Source: a virus
Direction: 5' to 3' (one strand)
Length of the DNA: 30,831 nt
IMG/VR virus record: IMGVR_UViG_3300023294_000063
Location: 1 to 30,831 of that record
The notes under the pieces were generated by a model that made no database searches, was not told the DNA's origin, and saw only the letters and a program-made list of their open reading frames with translations. Each line of letters begins with the position of its first letter. Position 1 is the first letter of the stretch. The translations under genes and the position numbers were made by a program. Of this stretch, positions 1 through 7,964 are shown in pieces.

Positions 1-1489
1 TACCATTTGAACCTGTTGAACCGCTACTATTACTTAGAGCACTTGCACCTGCTTCTCCTGAAGTACCATCTACTCCTGAAGAGCCTGAGGTTCCTGTTGT
101 ATTACTTAAACCTGATTGACCTGCATTCCCGTTTGAGCCTGTTGCACCTGAAGTACCATTTGTACCGCTTGAACCGCTACTATTACTTAGAGCACTTGCA
201 CCTGCTTCTCCTGAAGTACCATCTACTCCTGAAGAGCCTGAGGTTCCTGTTGTATTACTTAAACCTGATTGACCTGCATTCCCGTTTGAGCCTGTTGCAC
301 CTGAAGTACCTGAACTACCGGTTGATCCTGAAGTACCACTCTCACCTGATGAACCCACTGTACCTGAGGAACCTGAGGTATTTGATGAACCTGATGTTCC
401 TGCTTCTCCTGAAGTACCATCTACTCCTGAAGAGCCTGAGGTTCCTGTTGTATTACTTAAACCTGATTGACCTGCATTTCCGTTCGAGCCTGTTGCACCT
501 GAAGAACCATTTGTACCGCTTGAGCCTGAGGAAGAGCTTAAGGCACTTGCACCTGCTTCTCCTGAAGAACCATTTGAGCCACTTGAGCCTGAGGTTCCTG
601 TTGTATTGCTTAAACCTGATTGCCCTGCATTTCCGTTTGAGCCTACTTCACCTGAAGTACCATTTGTACCGCTTGAGCCTGAGGTACCATTTGATCCGGA
701 GGTTCCGGAAGTATTTGATATGTTAGATGAACCAGCAGTACCTGCTTCCCCTGAAGTACTATCGACTCCAGATGTTCCAGATGTTCCAGATGTACCCGCT
801 GTATTACTTAAGCCTGATTGTCCTGCGTTTCCTGAAGAACCTACTGTACCTGAGGAACCGTTTGTTCCTGATGAAGAGCTTAACCCACTTGTACCTGATA
901 AACCAGAGGTACCTGAAGTGCCACCTACACCTGAGGTACCTGAAGTACCAAGTGTTAATCCTGATGTACCCTTTGATCCCGTTGTACCTGAAGTACCTGA
1001 AGTACCGGTTGCTCCTGAAGTGCCACCCTCACCAGTTGTGCCAGATTCACCTGTGGATCCTGCTACACCCGATGTACCAGATGTACCAGATGTAAGGCTT
1101 CGACCTGATGTACTCGCTGTACCACTAGTTCCACTTGATATTTTAACGTATCCTATTTTACCTGATCCCGTAGCATATGTTAATAAAAATGGAAAATCTT
1201 GAATAGGTGCTGATTTTATTGAAAACTCATCACCGTTACCACTTATATCAAATGTACTGCTACCTGTTACAGCAAAACCCCCACCATATGATCCTGTGAT
1301 TTGGGCTGATCCTGTGAATGGGAATCCTGTTTCTCCTATCTCTACACTATGGGTAACACTACTACTGGGGAAATGGAATGTAAGAATAGATCCATCCAGA
1401 GAGCTAGAGTAGTAGAGTGATTGGAAATTGCCATCTACATCCGTAAAGGTTAATTCTGAGCCTTTATCTTGTCTTAATATAATCCCCAT
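1..1489 (-). CDS. Collagen-like phage fibre protein (partial, C-terminus off left edge)
   Basis: Read on the minus strand from an ATG at 1489, the frame is open to the window edge, so the C-terminus is missing. Residues 1 to about 120 form a non-collagen head that opens MGIILRQDKGSELTFTDVDG; this 'TxxDVDxNF' type of opening is familiar from phage tail-fibre N-termini. From about residue 120 on it is almost pure Gly-X-Y (GTS, GSS, GNA, GQS, GVD, GEA), broken by short LSNTT/ALSNSS interruptions. This should trimerise as a collagen-like rod outside the virion, probably in adhesion. It follows the neck and tail-completion genes by 34 bases, with an ATATTTATA motif in between. The plus-strand reading frames here are artefacts of the repeat. 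Fibre identity is strong; the exact position on the particle is unknown. Confidence 0.85.
   Translation of the reverse strand, partial: MGIILRQDKGSELTFTDVDGNFQSLYYSSSLDGSILTFHFPSSSVTHSVEIGETGFPFTGSAQITGSYGGGFAVTGSSTFDISGNGDEFSIKSAPIQDFPFLLTYATGSGKIGYVKISSGTSGTASTSGRSLTSGTSGTSGVAGSTGESGTTGEGGTSGATGTSGTSGTTGSKGTSGLTLGTSGTSGVGGTSGTSGLSGTSGLSSSSGTNGSSGTVGSSGNAGQSGLSNTAGTSGTSGTSGVDSTSGEAGTAGSSNISNTSGTSGSNGTSGSSGTNGTSGEVGSNGNAGQSGLSNTTGTSGSSGSNGSSGEAGASALSSSSGSSGTNGSSGATGSNGNAGQSGLSNTTGTSGSSGVDGTSGEAGTSGSSNTSGSSGTVGSSGESGTSGSTGSSGTSGATGSNGNAGQSGLSNTTGTSGSSGVDGTSGEAGASALSNSSGSSGTNGTSGATGSNGNAGQSGLSNTTGTSGSSGVDGTSGEAGASALSNSSGSTGSNG
18..323. repeat. Tandem 153-bp repeat inside the collagen-like gene
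   Basis: The segment starting at 18 recurs at 171, giving a period of 153 bp (51 codons). The first roughly 140 bases of the two copies are essentially identical. Diverged copies of the same unit continue to about 640. The period is a whole number of codons, so the fibre can lengthen or shorten without frameshift. Confidence 0.85.
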
Positions 1490-1500
1490 CTAGTTTTGTT

Positions 1501-1509
1501 TATAAATAT
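1501..1509 (-). promoter_or_regulatory. ATATTTATA motif, putative promoter of the collagen-like gene
   Basis: The coding strand reads ATATTTATA, 11 bases before the ATG at 1489, followed by an A-rich leader. The same 9-mer sits before several other genes in the same orientation (4702, 11642, 13560, 17412, 26340, 30451). The promoter role is inferred. Confidence 0.45.
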
Positions 1510-1523
1510 TATAAAACCTTATA

Positions 1524-2483
1524 TTATAAAGATGGTTCGATAAAATCTGTAAAACTATCATCGCTTTTAATTTGGGTTGTTGTGGTTGAGTGGGATAATG
1601 TATTATTTATACCCTCTAAATTTGAAGTAGTTTCCATATTGAAAATAATTTTTGTTTTACTTGAAAATCTTTTCAATGATGAAAGTTGTTTTTGTATATT
1701 ATCAGGAACTAGATACCCATACAATTTTAAGGTAAAAGTTGATTTAACTACTCTCTCCCCTTGTGATGGAAGTTCTACGGGTGTTGAGAAGTTATCAATT
1801 CTAGCTCTAAATTTAAATCTTTCGGGATCTCCCCAATACGAATCAGAGGCATAGTTAATAGCTTCAATTATCTTATTTAATTGTTCTACGTAATATGTAG
1901 AAACTATAAAATCATAAGTTATATTAACATAATCGGGGACTACTACTGCGTAGTTTACTTTTTCAGGGCGTCTATTATTTAATATTCCGAAATTATCATA
2001 AGCATTATTTACAGAATAACTCTTTTGCCAAACGGCCACATTATTAGGATGATTAGCATCTAATTTATTGGAGACACTTCTTATCTTCTCAACATTATTA
2101 CGTTTAAATGTAATTAAGGGTAACATAATTTTACCTTTTTTATCCCTATAATAACCATCCTTTTGAACTTGTTTCCACCTTTCAGGTGAACCGTAAATAA
2201 ATGGTACTCTTTGTACCACACCATTTTGCTGGACTGTAGGTTTAATGACATTGTTCATATAATAAGCTATAGCTTCATCAATTTCTTTAAAACCTAAGGT
2301 AAAGGGTTTTGTAGTGTCATCTCTAAAGGATACCTGCCCCCCCCTATTAAATTCTGGTGTTTGGTTTGGGTTCCCAGTTTCAGCAAACCCAGAGGCACCC
2401 GAAGGTGGATTATAGGGTTGCTGTTGTGAGATACTTATTTCTCTTTGGGTCTTTGGTATTGGTGTTTTTCCTTTATTCGCCAT
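1524..2483 (-). CDS. Probable tail-completion / gp15-like structural protein
   Basis: This protein has 319 residues. It has a low-complexity, Gln/Pro/Gly-rich start (residues 1-50) and a mixed alpha/beta body; around residues 215-260 is a segment containing WGDPERFKFRARID and then a VVKSTFTLKLYGYLVP stretch. I do not recognise a definite domain by motif alone. Its place right after two neck proteins matches T4-type order 13-14-15, where gp15 caps the tail tube and sheath and joins the tail to the head, so a tail terminator/stabiliser is the best guess. The start ATG at 2483 lies inside the upstream neck gene (11-base overlap), suggesting coupled translation. The assignment is mainly from position. 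Confidence 0.5.
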   Translation of the reverse strand: MANKGKTPIPKTQREISISQQQPYNPPSGASGFAETGNPNQTPEFNRGGQVSFRDDTTKPFTLGFKEIDEAIAYYMNNVIKPTVQQNGVVQRVPFIYGSPERWKQVQKDGYYRDKKGKIMLPLITFKRNNVEKIRSVSNKLDANHPNNVAVWQKSYSVNNAYDNFGILNNRRPEKVNYAVVVPDYVNITYDFIVSTYYVEQLNKIIEAINYASDSYWGDPERFKFRARIDNFSTPVELPSQGERVVKSTFTLKLYGYLVPDNIQKQLSSLKRFSSKTKIIFNMETTSNLEGINNTLSHSTTTTQIKSDDSFTDFIEPSL

Positions 2484-3057
2484 TGTTTCCAGTATATAAT
2501 CTTGATTGTGTAATTCCTACTTTATCACTAGGTACATAATGTGTTTCAACAATAATTGAAATTGAAGACCCAAAATCTTCTAACCCTGGATTGAGTGGGT
2601 TGGTATTATTTGGGTAATCTGGGTTTTTCCCCATAAAATATTGGTTAGCGTTAGTATTATCTATTTCATAATATCCATCTTGATACATTATTATATCACC
2701 CACTTCAGGAACCAAATTGGCCCCATATTGATAGTTTGTAGGGTTGAAATTCTTGTTAAAATCCTCCATCTTATCTAGTAAATCATCTCTTAAGAACTTA
2801 AATGTAGCCCCCCAAGTAAAATCTGTACCTAAATCGGTTTCTGGGTATTCTTGGGCTTTTCTTTCTATTAAACAGTTTAATAATACAGGACCCATATAAT
2901 ATTTCCCCCCAGAGGCCTCTCCGTAAATATTTACTTTTGTTTCTTCTAATTTATATTTGTAAAAAGAACATTGTTGGGTGATGATATCAGCCATCAATTC
3001 TCGATTAACGTGTCTAAATAAACTTATATCTCTTGCAGATCCAAAAAGTGCGCACAT
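2473..3057 (-). CDS. Neck protein, gp14-like
   Basis: This protein has 194 residues. It contains a central VGDIIMYQDGYYEID stretch typical of gp14-type neck proteins, where a 'GDI(I/V)xxxxxYYEI' beta segment recurs, and a C-terminal beta segment ending IIVETHYVP. Neck proteins gp13 and gp14 close the portal vertex after DNA packaging and provide the tail docking surface. It starts 3 bases after the stop of the gp13-like gene with an AGGA about 7 bases upstream of the ATG, one of the clearer Shine-Dalgarno sites here, and overlaps the next gene. Family assignment rests on the motif plus its position next to gp13. Confidence 0.7.
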   Translation of the reverse strand: MCALFGSARDISLFRHVNRELMADIITQQCSFYKYKLEETKVNIYGEASGGKYYMGPVLLNCLIERKAQEYPETDLGTDFTWGATFKFLRDDLLDKMEDFNKNFNPTNYQYGANLVPEVGDIIMYQDGYYEIDNTNANQYFMGKNPDYPNNTNPLNPGLEDFGSSISIIVETHYVPSDKVGITQSRLYTGNNGE

Positions 3058-3059
3058 AA

Positions 3060-4217
3060 TTATCCTATATAAATTGGAAATGGACTTTTGCTTAGTTCTT
3101 TTTCTAAAAAGTCACCCTCAGTAGCTCTTCTTTCTAATAACTTTTCCCTTGAAGTATCATCAAGATAAGTTCTTAACCTATCAATTAGTTTTTCTTTTTC
3201 ATTAGTTGCAGCTGATATTAAATCTGCTTGATTTAAAGTAACTGTATCCCCAGGGATTGGTACTGATTGATATTTACCACGAACATATCCTAACATTTCT
3301 TTACACAGTGCCAAAGCATATTCAAATATCCAACTTCTACCTATAGAGTTAATTTTACTATAAACTGGATTAGTATAGGGAACCTCTGATATTTGGGTTA
3401 TTCTCCCGTTTCCATTTTCAAACGAAGCTGATGATCTTTCTGAGTTTAATATATATTCAAATTTCATAGAAGTAGGTCTTCCATCGGGTATTGGGAATAT
3501 TTTTAAATGGTTGTTATGCATTTCAAAAGAGTAATTAGCTCTTCTAATCATATCATTAAATTCTATTTGTTGAATTACTTGTAAATCATAATTAATAGGC
3601 ATTAACATGAAATTTACCCCGGCTGGTGAGTAGTTTTCCCAACCAAATGAATCCATCATATCCATGGTACCTGTTCCTGTACCTGCATAGGGGTCAAAAA
3701 ATCTTAACATAGCAGGTGGTGCTTCGTAAAATACTCTCATAATTTCTATATCATGACCTCTATAATGTGGGATGTTTACTTCAGCCCATTCCTCTAAATT
3801 ATAATCTTGAATAGATTCTGTCAATGCAATTGAACCTTTATGCCAATCTACATTACCACCCGTTCCCGCTTCAACCCCATACTGTTTTGATATTGCTATA
3901 ATTCTACCTAAGTTGGGGGTAATTATAACATTATTAACATCAGTAGTACTATCTGCTCCTTCTAAAGTTAAATAATTTTCTCTAATTTTATAAGCATATA
4001 TCTCATTTCCATAAACTGTAACTGCTTCTTCAAAGGCTGCATAAAAATTTAGGTCTTGAAGTTCAACATCTACAATAGGGTAACCTAGACGACGTGAGGC
4101 AAAAGTTGTAAATTTATTGGCATCAGCTTGAAATTCTAAATCATTATCATAAAACCCAAAAGGTGTATCACCTGGGGTAAATGAACTAGATCCTGGGTAT
4201 ATTTGTATATTTGCCAT
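3060..4217 (-). CDS. Neck protein, gp13-like
   Basis: This protein has 385 residues. The C-terminal third carries a signature I associate with T4-type gp13 neck proteins: WIFEYALALCKEMLGYVRGK followed by a 'SVPIPGDTVTLN' stretch (roughly residues 285-325), then a Lys/Glu-rich helix. The N-terminal half holds a tyrosine-rich domain (YGNEIYAYKIRENYLTLEG). Gp13 binds the portal ring and, with gp14, seals the filled head. The product should be a virion component at the head-tail junction. It is followed at once by the gp14-like gene, so the two are probably co-translated. The gene is full length for the family, with no sign of damage. Confidence 0.8.
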   Translation of the reverse strand: MANIQIYPGSSSFTPGDTPFGFYDNDLEFQADANKFTTFASRRLGYPIVDVELQDLNFYAAFEEAVTVYGNEIYAYKIRENYLTLEGADSTTDVNNVIITPNLGRIIAISKQYGVEAGTGGNVDWHKGSIALTESIQDYNLEEWAEVNIPHYRGHDIEIMRVFYEAPPAMLRFFDPYAGTGTGTMDMMDSFGWENYSPAGVNFMLMPINYDLQVIQQIEFNDMIRRANYSFEMHNNHLKIFPIPDGRPTSMKFEYILNSERSSASFENGNGRITQISEVPYTNPVYSKINSIGRSWIFEYALALCKEMLGYVRGKYQSVPIPGDTVTLNQADLISAATNEKEKLIDRLRTYLDDTSREKLLERRATEGDFLEKELSKSPFPIYIG

Positions 4218-4228
4218 ATTTTTATATG

Positions 4229-4690
4229 TTATGCATTAACTACTACATACTCTACATCTAAACTTGAACTTAGAGAATATACAGCAATGTTTGTTATATC
4301 ATTATTAAATGTCCCATTAAAATTACTTCCTGTAACTTTGGTACTTGAAAACATCAATGATGAAGTTGGAAGACATTCCATACTCCAATAAGAAGGACCA
4401 CTACCTACATCAGATGATGTGAATGATACTGATAGAGATGATGATGTATCTAGATTAGAAATTCTAACGTATTTTATACTACTTGAAGGAAATGTTCCTG
4501 CGCCTGGGTTTACACCGTTTACATTTATCAAGTCAATAGATGTTGTAGGGGGAATTGTTATAATTCTTCTATCCACATTAGTTACATTATTTACTGAGAA
4601 ATATGTTTCATTAAGTGTTTTAATACCCTTAACTATATGTTCTTCCTTAATTTTGATTTGGAATACTGTTGGGGTTAATATAGATGCCAT
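4229..4690 (-). CDS. Small beta-rich structural protein of unknown role
   Basis: From the ATG at 4690 this encodes 153 residues beginning MASILTPTVFQIKIKEEH. An in-frame upstream start at 4714 is possible, but it lies in the terminator hairpin and before the putative promoter, so I prefer 4690. The protein is rich in Ser, Thr, Val and Asn, has no cysteine-rich or catalytic motif, and looks all-beta. It sits between the major capsid gene (beyond two terminators) and the neck genes, so a head decoration, tail or fibre-associated protein is plausible. It has its own ATATTTATA motif 11 bases upstream, suggesting a new transcription unit begins here that runs into the neck genes. Confidence 0.6.
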   Translation of the reverse strand: MASILTPTVFQIKIKEEHIVKGIKTLNETYFSVNNVTNVDRRIITIPPTTSIDLINVNGVNPGAGTFPSSSIKYVRISNLDTSSSLSVSFTSSDVGSGPSYWSMECLPTSSLMFSSTKVTGSNFNGTFNNDITNIAVYSLSSSLDVEYVVVNA

Positions 4691-4701
4691 GTTATTTTTG
4701 T

Positions 4702-4710
4702 TATAAATAT
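4702..4710 (-). promoter_or_regulatory. ATATTTATA motif directly after a terminator
   Basis: The coding strand reads ATATTTATA, 11 bases before the ATG at 4690 and just downstream of a hairpin with T-run. A terminator followed by this motif and then a gene is the best contextual support in the window for the motif being a promoter element. Confidence 0.5.
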
Positions 4711-4712
4711 AC

Positions 4713-4743
4713 AAAAGGGGTGGTTCCGTTTAGAAATCACCCC
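4713..4743 (-). terminator. Probable rho-independent terminator upstream of 4690
   Basis: On the minus strand GGGGTG (4738-4743) pairs with CACCCC (4717-4722), enclosing about 15 bases, followed by TTTT (4713-4716). The stem is short but GC-rich in a very AT-rich setting. It would end a transcript coming from the noncoding stretch 4744-4936 or reading through from the capsid gene. Confidence 0.55.
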
Positions 4744-4936
4744 AATATATATGCTTTATAATTACGTTTTGACTCTCCCACTACTTCCGGAAGTACCTTG
4801 TATGTAAGCGTATAATCTTTAGGTGTATGTAAATAGCATGATGTGGTATCAATGTGTGGTACTTGTGGAATTTATACGTTTATATATAGCGTTAACCCAC
4901 TAATTAATAATAATAAAGTATAATATATACCCCTAT
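4744..4936 (-). other. Noncoding stretch between two terminators; possible small RNA
   Basis: About 190 bases downstream of the capsid gene with no open frame longer than a few codons on either strand. It is bounded on the upstream side by the capsid-gene terminator (4937-4963) and on the downstream side by a second hairpin with T-run (4713-4743). In a genome where most gaps are under 40 bases this is an unusually long noncoding island. It could be a small RNA with its own terminator, or a regulatory leader. No known RNA family was recognised. Confidence 0.3.
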
Positions 4937-4963
4937 AAAAAAGGGACGCAAAATGCGTCCCTT
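4937..4963 (-). terminator. Strong rho-independent terminator after the major capsid gene
   Basis: A perfect 10-bp stem AAGGGACGCA / TGCGTCCCTT (4941-4950 with 4954-4963) has a 3-base loop and runs into T's on the minus strand (complement of A-run 4937-4942). It lies 31 bases beyond the capsid stop codon and ends the capsid transcript. Confidence 0.9.
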
Positions 4964-4994
4964 CTTATTATTTAACCTTTGTAGTTAATTAATA

Positions 4995-6638
4995 CTATAG
5001 AGTATTTAAACCTTCTACGAAAATTTTAGCATAAAATTCTGGTCTAACTACTTTCTTAGCATAACGAGTAAGTAAACCTTTACGTGGAGTAAATGTTTCT
5101 GGATCGTATACCAATGGAGTCATAATTAAAGGAATGTATGGGGCAAATACAGCACCTGCTTCTAAGAACTGACCACCTCTGAATCCCATAAGGATTGTAT
5201 TTTCAGTCATATAAGGGTTTTTATAAACAGTATATCTACTATTAATAGTACCTGATTTCTGTACACCAAATGCGTATGAAGCTTTTGCAGCATCACCATC
5301 TGAAGTACTAGCAAATCCCGGAATTGATTCCAAAATAGTAGCTACTGAAGGAGAACATACTAAGAAATTAGCACCACCTCTAAGAGTTTTCTGATGAATA
5401 ACATTACTTAACTTTTGAATCTTAGTTCCTAATGTTTGGAACCATTGGCCTTGAGAATTATAAAAACCTAAATCACTATTTACAACACCCGTTGATGCTA
5501 TGGATAAGTTGTTTTGTGCACTCCAGTATTCAGTACCAGCAGAAGCTGATTCGATCAACATATCAAGTATTTCCATATCAATTTCTAATGAGATATACTC
5601 ACTCATGATAGAAGTTAATTCAGCTTCAGCATCTAAACTATGGTAAGCGTTAAGATCTTGAGCAAATTCAGGAGTCCAAACAGCTTTCAATTTACGTGTC
5701 TTAGCAACAATGGCTTCAGAAGACATTTGAACGTTGATTTCTGGGATTGTGATTGGTGTGTTGTTGTTGTTTAAGTTATTATTTCTATCTTCAAAATCAC
5801 CTCTTTGGAAGTCTTTTGTTTCTAGTAAATACTCAACTTTAACTGCTCCACCCTTAACTACAGAACTACTGACAAAGAAGTCGATTGTTGTACTATCAGC
5901 ACTTACAGTAGTAAACTGTGGGTATTGGGTAGTAGAAGCTGGTAAGACAGCAGCTGAACCTGAAAGGTAGAATGCTCTTACTGCTCTTGTATCATAGTTA
6001 GGTAAAGATCCTACAGGAACTGACAACTTCACAATTTGATTTGAGGCACCCGCTACATAAGACTGGGAAACTGAAGAATCAGCATGTAGATCTGTATACC
6101 AGTTAACTGAAGCAGAAGCTACAGTGTAAGCTGCAGATTGTGTGTTGTTGATAGAGTATCCAAAACGACCCGCACCATAAGCACCACCTGTAGATCCATT
6201 ACCAAATGGAGTATTACCATCAGTATCACCATACATAGAATCACCTGATGTGAATGGAGCTTTTGTAGTACCATATTGGAAATCTAGATAAAATACTAGG
6301 CCAGAAGGAAGATTCATTGGTTGAACCGAAACGAATTCTTTCGCTGCGATTTGACCAAATACTTTTCTTACCAATGGTAAAGCAACACCTGCCCACTGAG
6401 CACCTGTTCCAGCTGTAAATGTACCTGATGTTCCTGCAGGACCTCCAGTTTGACTTGTTTCTACAACAAGCTGTTTAGCTTGATTTTCTAGGATCATAGA
6501 CATATTGTTCTTGTCAGTATCGTTTGGAATACCTTCTAACAATCCTGTCTTGCTCCACTTATTGGCTAATCTTGCAGCATCACTTTGTAATGACTTATAA
6601 GGATTAGCACTTTCTAATAAAGAATTTAATTGACTCAT
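4995..6638 (-). CDS. Major capsid protein, T4 gp23-like
   Basis: This protein has 547 residues. Near residue 80 the ALPLVRKVFGQIAAKEFVSV stretch leads into 'QPMN.PSG.VF', the hallmark N-terminal region of gp23. The C-terminus has the family pattern NPYMTENTILMGFRGG and then APYIPLIMTP, ending with RPEFYAKIFVEGL. It forms the hexamers of the head. In T4, gp23 is cut by gp21 near residue 65; here candidate (I/L/V)-x-E sites are ILE at 49-51 and VVE at 58-60. The leader is AT-rich without a clear Shine-Dalgarno, and a strong terminator follows. The gene lies directly after the core-protein gene, as in T4. Confidence 0.95.
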   Translation of the reverse strand: MSQLNSLLESANPYKSLQSDAARLANKWSKTGLLEGIPNDTDKNNMSMILENQAKQLVVETSQTGGPAGTSGTFTAGTGAQWAGVALPLVRKVFGQIAAKEFVSVQPMNLPSGLVFYLDFQYGTTKAPFTSGDSMYGDTDGNTPFGNGSTGGAYGAGRFGYSINNTQSAAYTVASASVNWYTDLHADSSVSQSYVAGASNQIVKLSVPVGSLPNYDTRAVRAFYLSGSAAVLPASTTQYPQFTTVSADSTTIDFFVSSSVVKGGAVKVEYLLETKDFQRGDFEDRNNNLNNNNTPITIPEINVQMSSEAIVAKTRKLKAVWTPEFAQDLNAYHSLDAEAELTSIMSEYISLEIDMEILDMLIESASAGTEYWSAQNNLSIASTGVVNSDLGFYNSQGQWFQTLGTKIQKLSNVIHQKTLRGGANFLVCSPSVATILESIPGFASTSDGDAAKASYAFGVQKSGTINSRYTVYKNPYMTENTILMGFRGGQFLEAGAVFAPYIPLIMTPLVYDPETFTPRKGLLTRYAKKVVRPEFYAKIFVEGLNTL

Positions 6639-6681
6639 TTTAATTTTTTTTTTGTTTTATTAATTTATTAATTTTTACCTA

Positions 6682-7764
6682 TTAACGGATAATACCCGCT
6701 AATTTTTGGAATCGTGCCACCATCTCATCTGATTCAAGGATGGGGCGTTTAGTATTTGATGCAACATATGTTGAAGCAGAAGCACTACCTTTAAAGCTTT
6801 CGCTAATTGGTTTAATAAATTTTGATTTAACACTACTATTAATAGTTTCAAATACAAGTTTCGCTTCTTTAATATTTGTAGCTTTATCAAAAGCACCTAA
6901 TACTTTAACTTTTTGACTTTCAGATAAATTTTTAGCACGGAATACTTTATTTGTGTAAAGTAATTTGGCATTTAGTAAGTTAATTTCATTAAGCTCTGAT
7001 CTTAAAATTGCAACAGTTTCCATTGCTTCTTTTAAATCTTTACTTAAATCTTCTTTCTCATCTTCCATACCATCTTTATAACCTTCCTCTTCAGCATCTG
7101 TACGAGCATTTTCATCTACAGTTACATCATCTTCAACGTCAATATCTATATCATCTTCCGAATCCATATCCATATCCATACTATCATCTTTAACTTCCAT
7201 TTCTTCTCCAGGTCCTAACTCACCGGCTGCTACCATATCTTCGATTACATCTTCGATAAATGATTTAAGGTCGTCTTCTGACATATCTTCAAGGTCAATT
7301 TCATCATCTTCCATATCCATATCTTCTTCCGAATCCATATCCATATCTTCTTCCGAATCCATATCCATATCTTCATCAGATTCTTCTTCTTTGAGGGTTT
7401 TTATTTTAGAAGCTGATTCTTCTAATTCATTTTCGAGTTCTGCTAAGATTTCATCTAAATCCATGTCTTCATCCATTTCACGTTCGTATTCTGTTTCTCT
7501 TTCGGCTTTATTATCACCTCTAAAACCACTACGCATTATAGGGTTTGACATTTTTTCCTCGACCTTAACATCGTCTTTAGCTTCTTCCATCTCGTTGTAA
7601 TCTTCTTCCATTTCTTCTCTTTCCATTGCTTCTATTTTACTAGAGAACATTTCTTGGACTTTTGGGGAGAATGCTTCTTCGAGAGCGAATTTAGCATTTG
7701 CTATCGCAGATTCTTTGATTGATTTAGCATCAGCGATTGCTTCTTTTAAAAAGTTTTTATTCAT
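6682..7764 (-). CDS. Acidic prohead core (scaffold) protein, gp22-like role
   Basis: This protein has 360 residues. It starts with a charged helix (MNKNFLKEAIADAKSIKESA). The middle, roughly 85-235, is extremely acidic with repeated DMDMDSEE units, followed by a coiled-coil segment (DLKEAMETVAILRSELNEI) and a C-terminal end RFQKLAGIIR (351-360). Position between the prohead protease and the capsid protein equals that of T4 gp22, the scaffold core that gp21 digests; many L-x-E sites fit that fate. The C-terminal motif recurs at the end of the protein encoded at 29877-30422. It has an AGGA-type Shine-Dalgarno just upstream and two hairpins in its leader. The acidic repeat makes a false Leu-rich frame on the plus strand. 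Confidence 0.75.
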   Translation of the reverse strand: MNKNFLKEAIADAKSIKESAIANAKFALEEAFSPKVQEMFSSKIEAMEREEMEEDYNEMEEAKDDVKVEEKMSNPIMRSGFRGDNKAERETEYEREMDEDMDLDEILAELENELEESASKIKTLKEEESDEDMDMDSEEDMDMDSEEDMDMEDDEIDLEDMSEDDLKSFIEDVIEDMVAAGELGPGEEMEVKDDSMDMDMDSEDDIDIDVEDDVTVDENARTDAEEEGYKDGMEDEKEDLSKDLKEAMETVAILRSELNEINLLNAKLLYTNKVFRAKNLSESQKVKVLGAFDKATNIKEAKLVFETINSSVKSKFIKPISESFKGSASASTYVASNTKRPILESDEMVARFQKLAGIIR

Positions 7765-7790
7765 TTTTCCTAAATTTTTTGTTGGGAAAC

Positions 7791-7810
7791 TACGTTTATT
7801 GAGAAACGTA
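7791..7810 (-). promoter_or_regulatory. Hairpin in the leader of the core-protein gene
   Basis: A perfect inverted repeat TACGTTT / AAACGTA with a 6-base loop lies about 27 bases before the core-protein start. No T-run follows, so it is more likely an operator or leader structure than a terminator. Function is inferred. Confidence 0.35.
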
Positions 7811-7837
7811 ATAGGGATTATTTAATAATAATTTATC

Positions 7838-7858
7838 ATGTCATATAAGAGATGACAT
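7838..7858 (-). promoter_or_regulatory. Second hairpin in the same leader
   Basis: A perfect inverted repeat ATGTCAT / ATGACAT with a 7-base loop lies between the protease terminator and the core-protein start. Together with the hairpin at 7791-7810 it makes a structured leader of about 130 bases. Function is unknown. Confidence 0.35.
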
Positions 7859-7894
7859 ATTGTGATAATACGTATGTGGAGGGGGGTAAAACAC

Positions 7895-7918
7895 AAAAAG
7901 CACTCAAAAAGAGCGCTC
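7895..7918 (-). terminator. Rho-independent terminator after the prohead protease gene
   Basis: On the minus strand AGCGCTC pairs with GAGTGCT (7911-7917 with 7899-7905, one G-T pair) over a TTTTT loop, followed by a T-run. It lies about 45 bases beyond the protease stop and separates protease from core/capsid transcription. Confidence 0.75.
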
Positions 7919-7964
7919 AATGTTTAAAATCCACAGGTGGAGATGTTTTTTCGTATTATTTATT

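Noticed and set aside
7-1202. Long plus-strand reading frames (Leu/Tyr-rich and Pro/Glu/Val-rich) at the left end
   Set aside because: They are shadows of the minus-strand collagen-like gene; the low-complexity Gly-X-Y codons keep the other frames open. No start signals, and the opposite direction to every other gene.
7008-7193. Plus-strand Leu/Tyr/His-rich frame opposite the core protein
   Set aside because: It is the complement of the Asp/Glu/Met repeat of the core protein; composition only.
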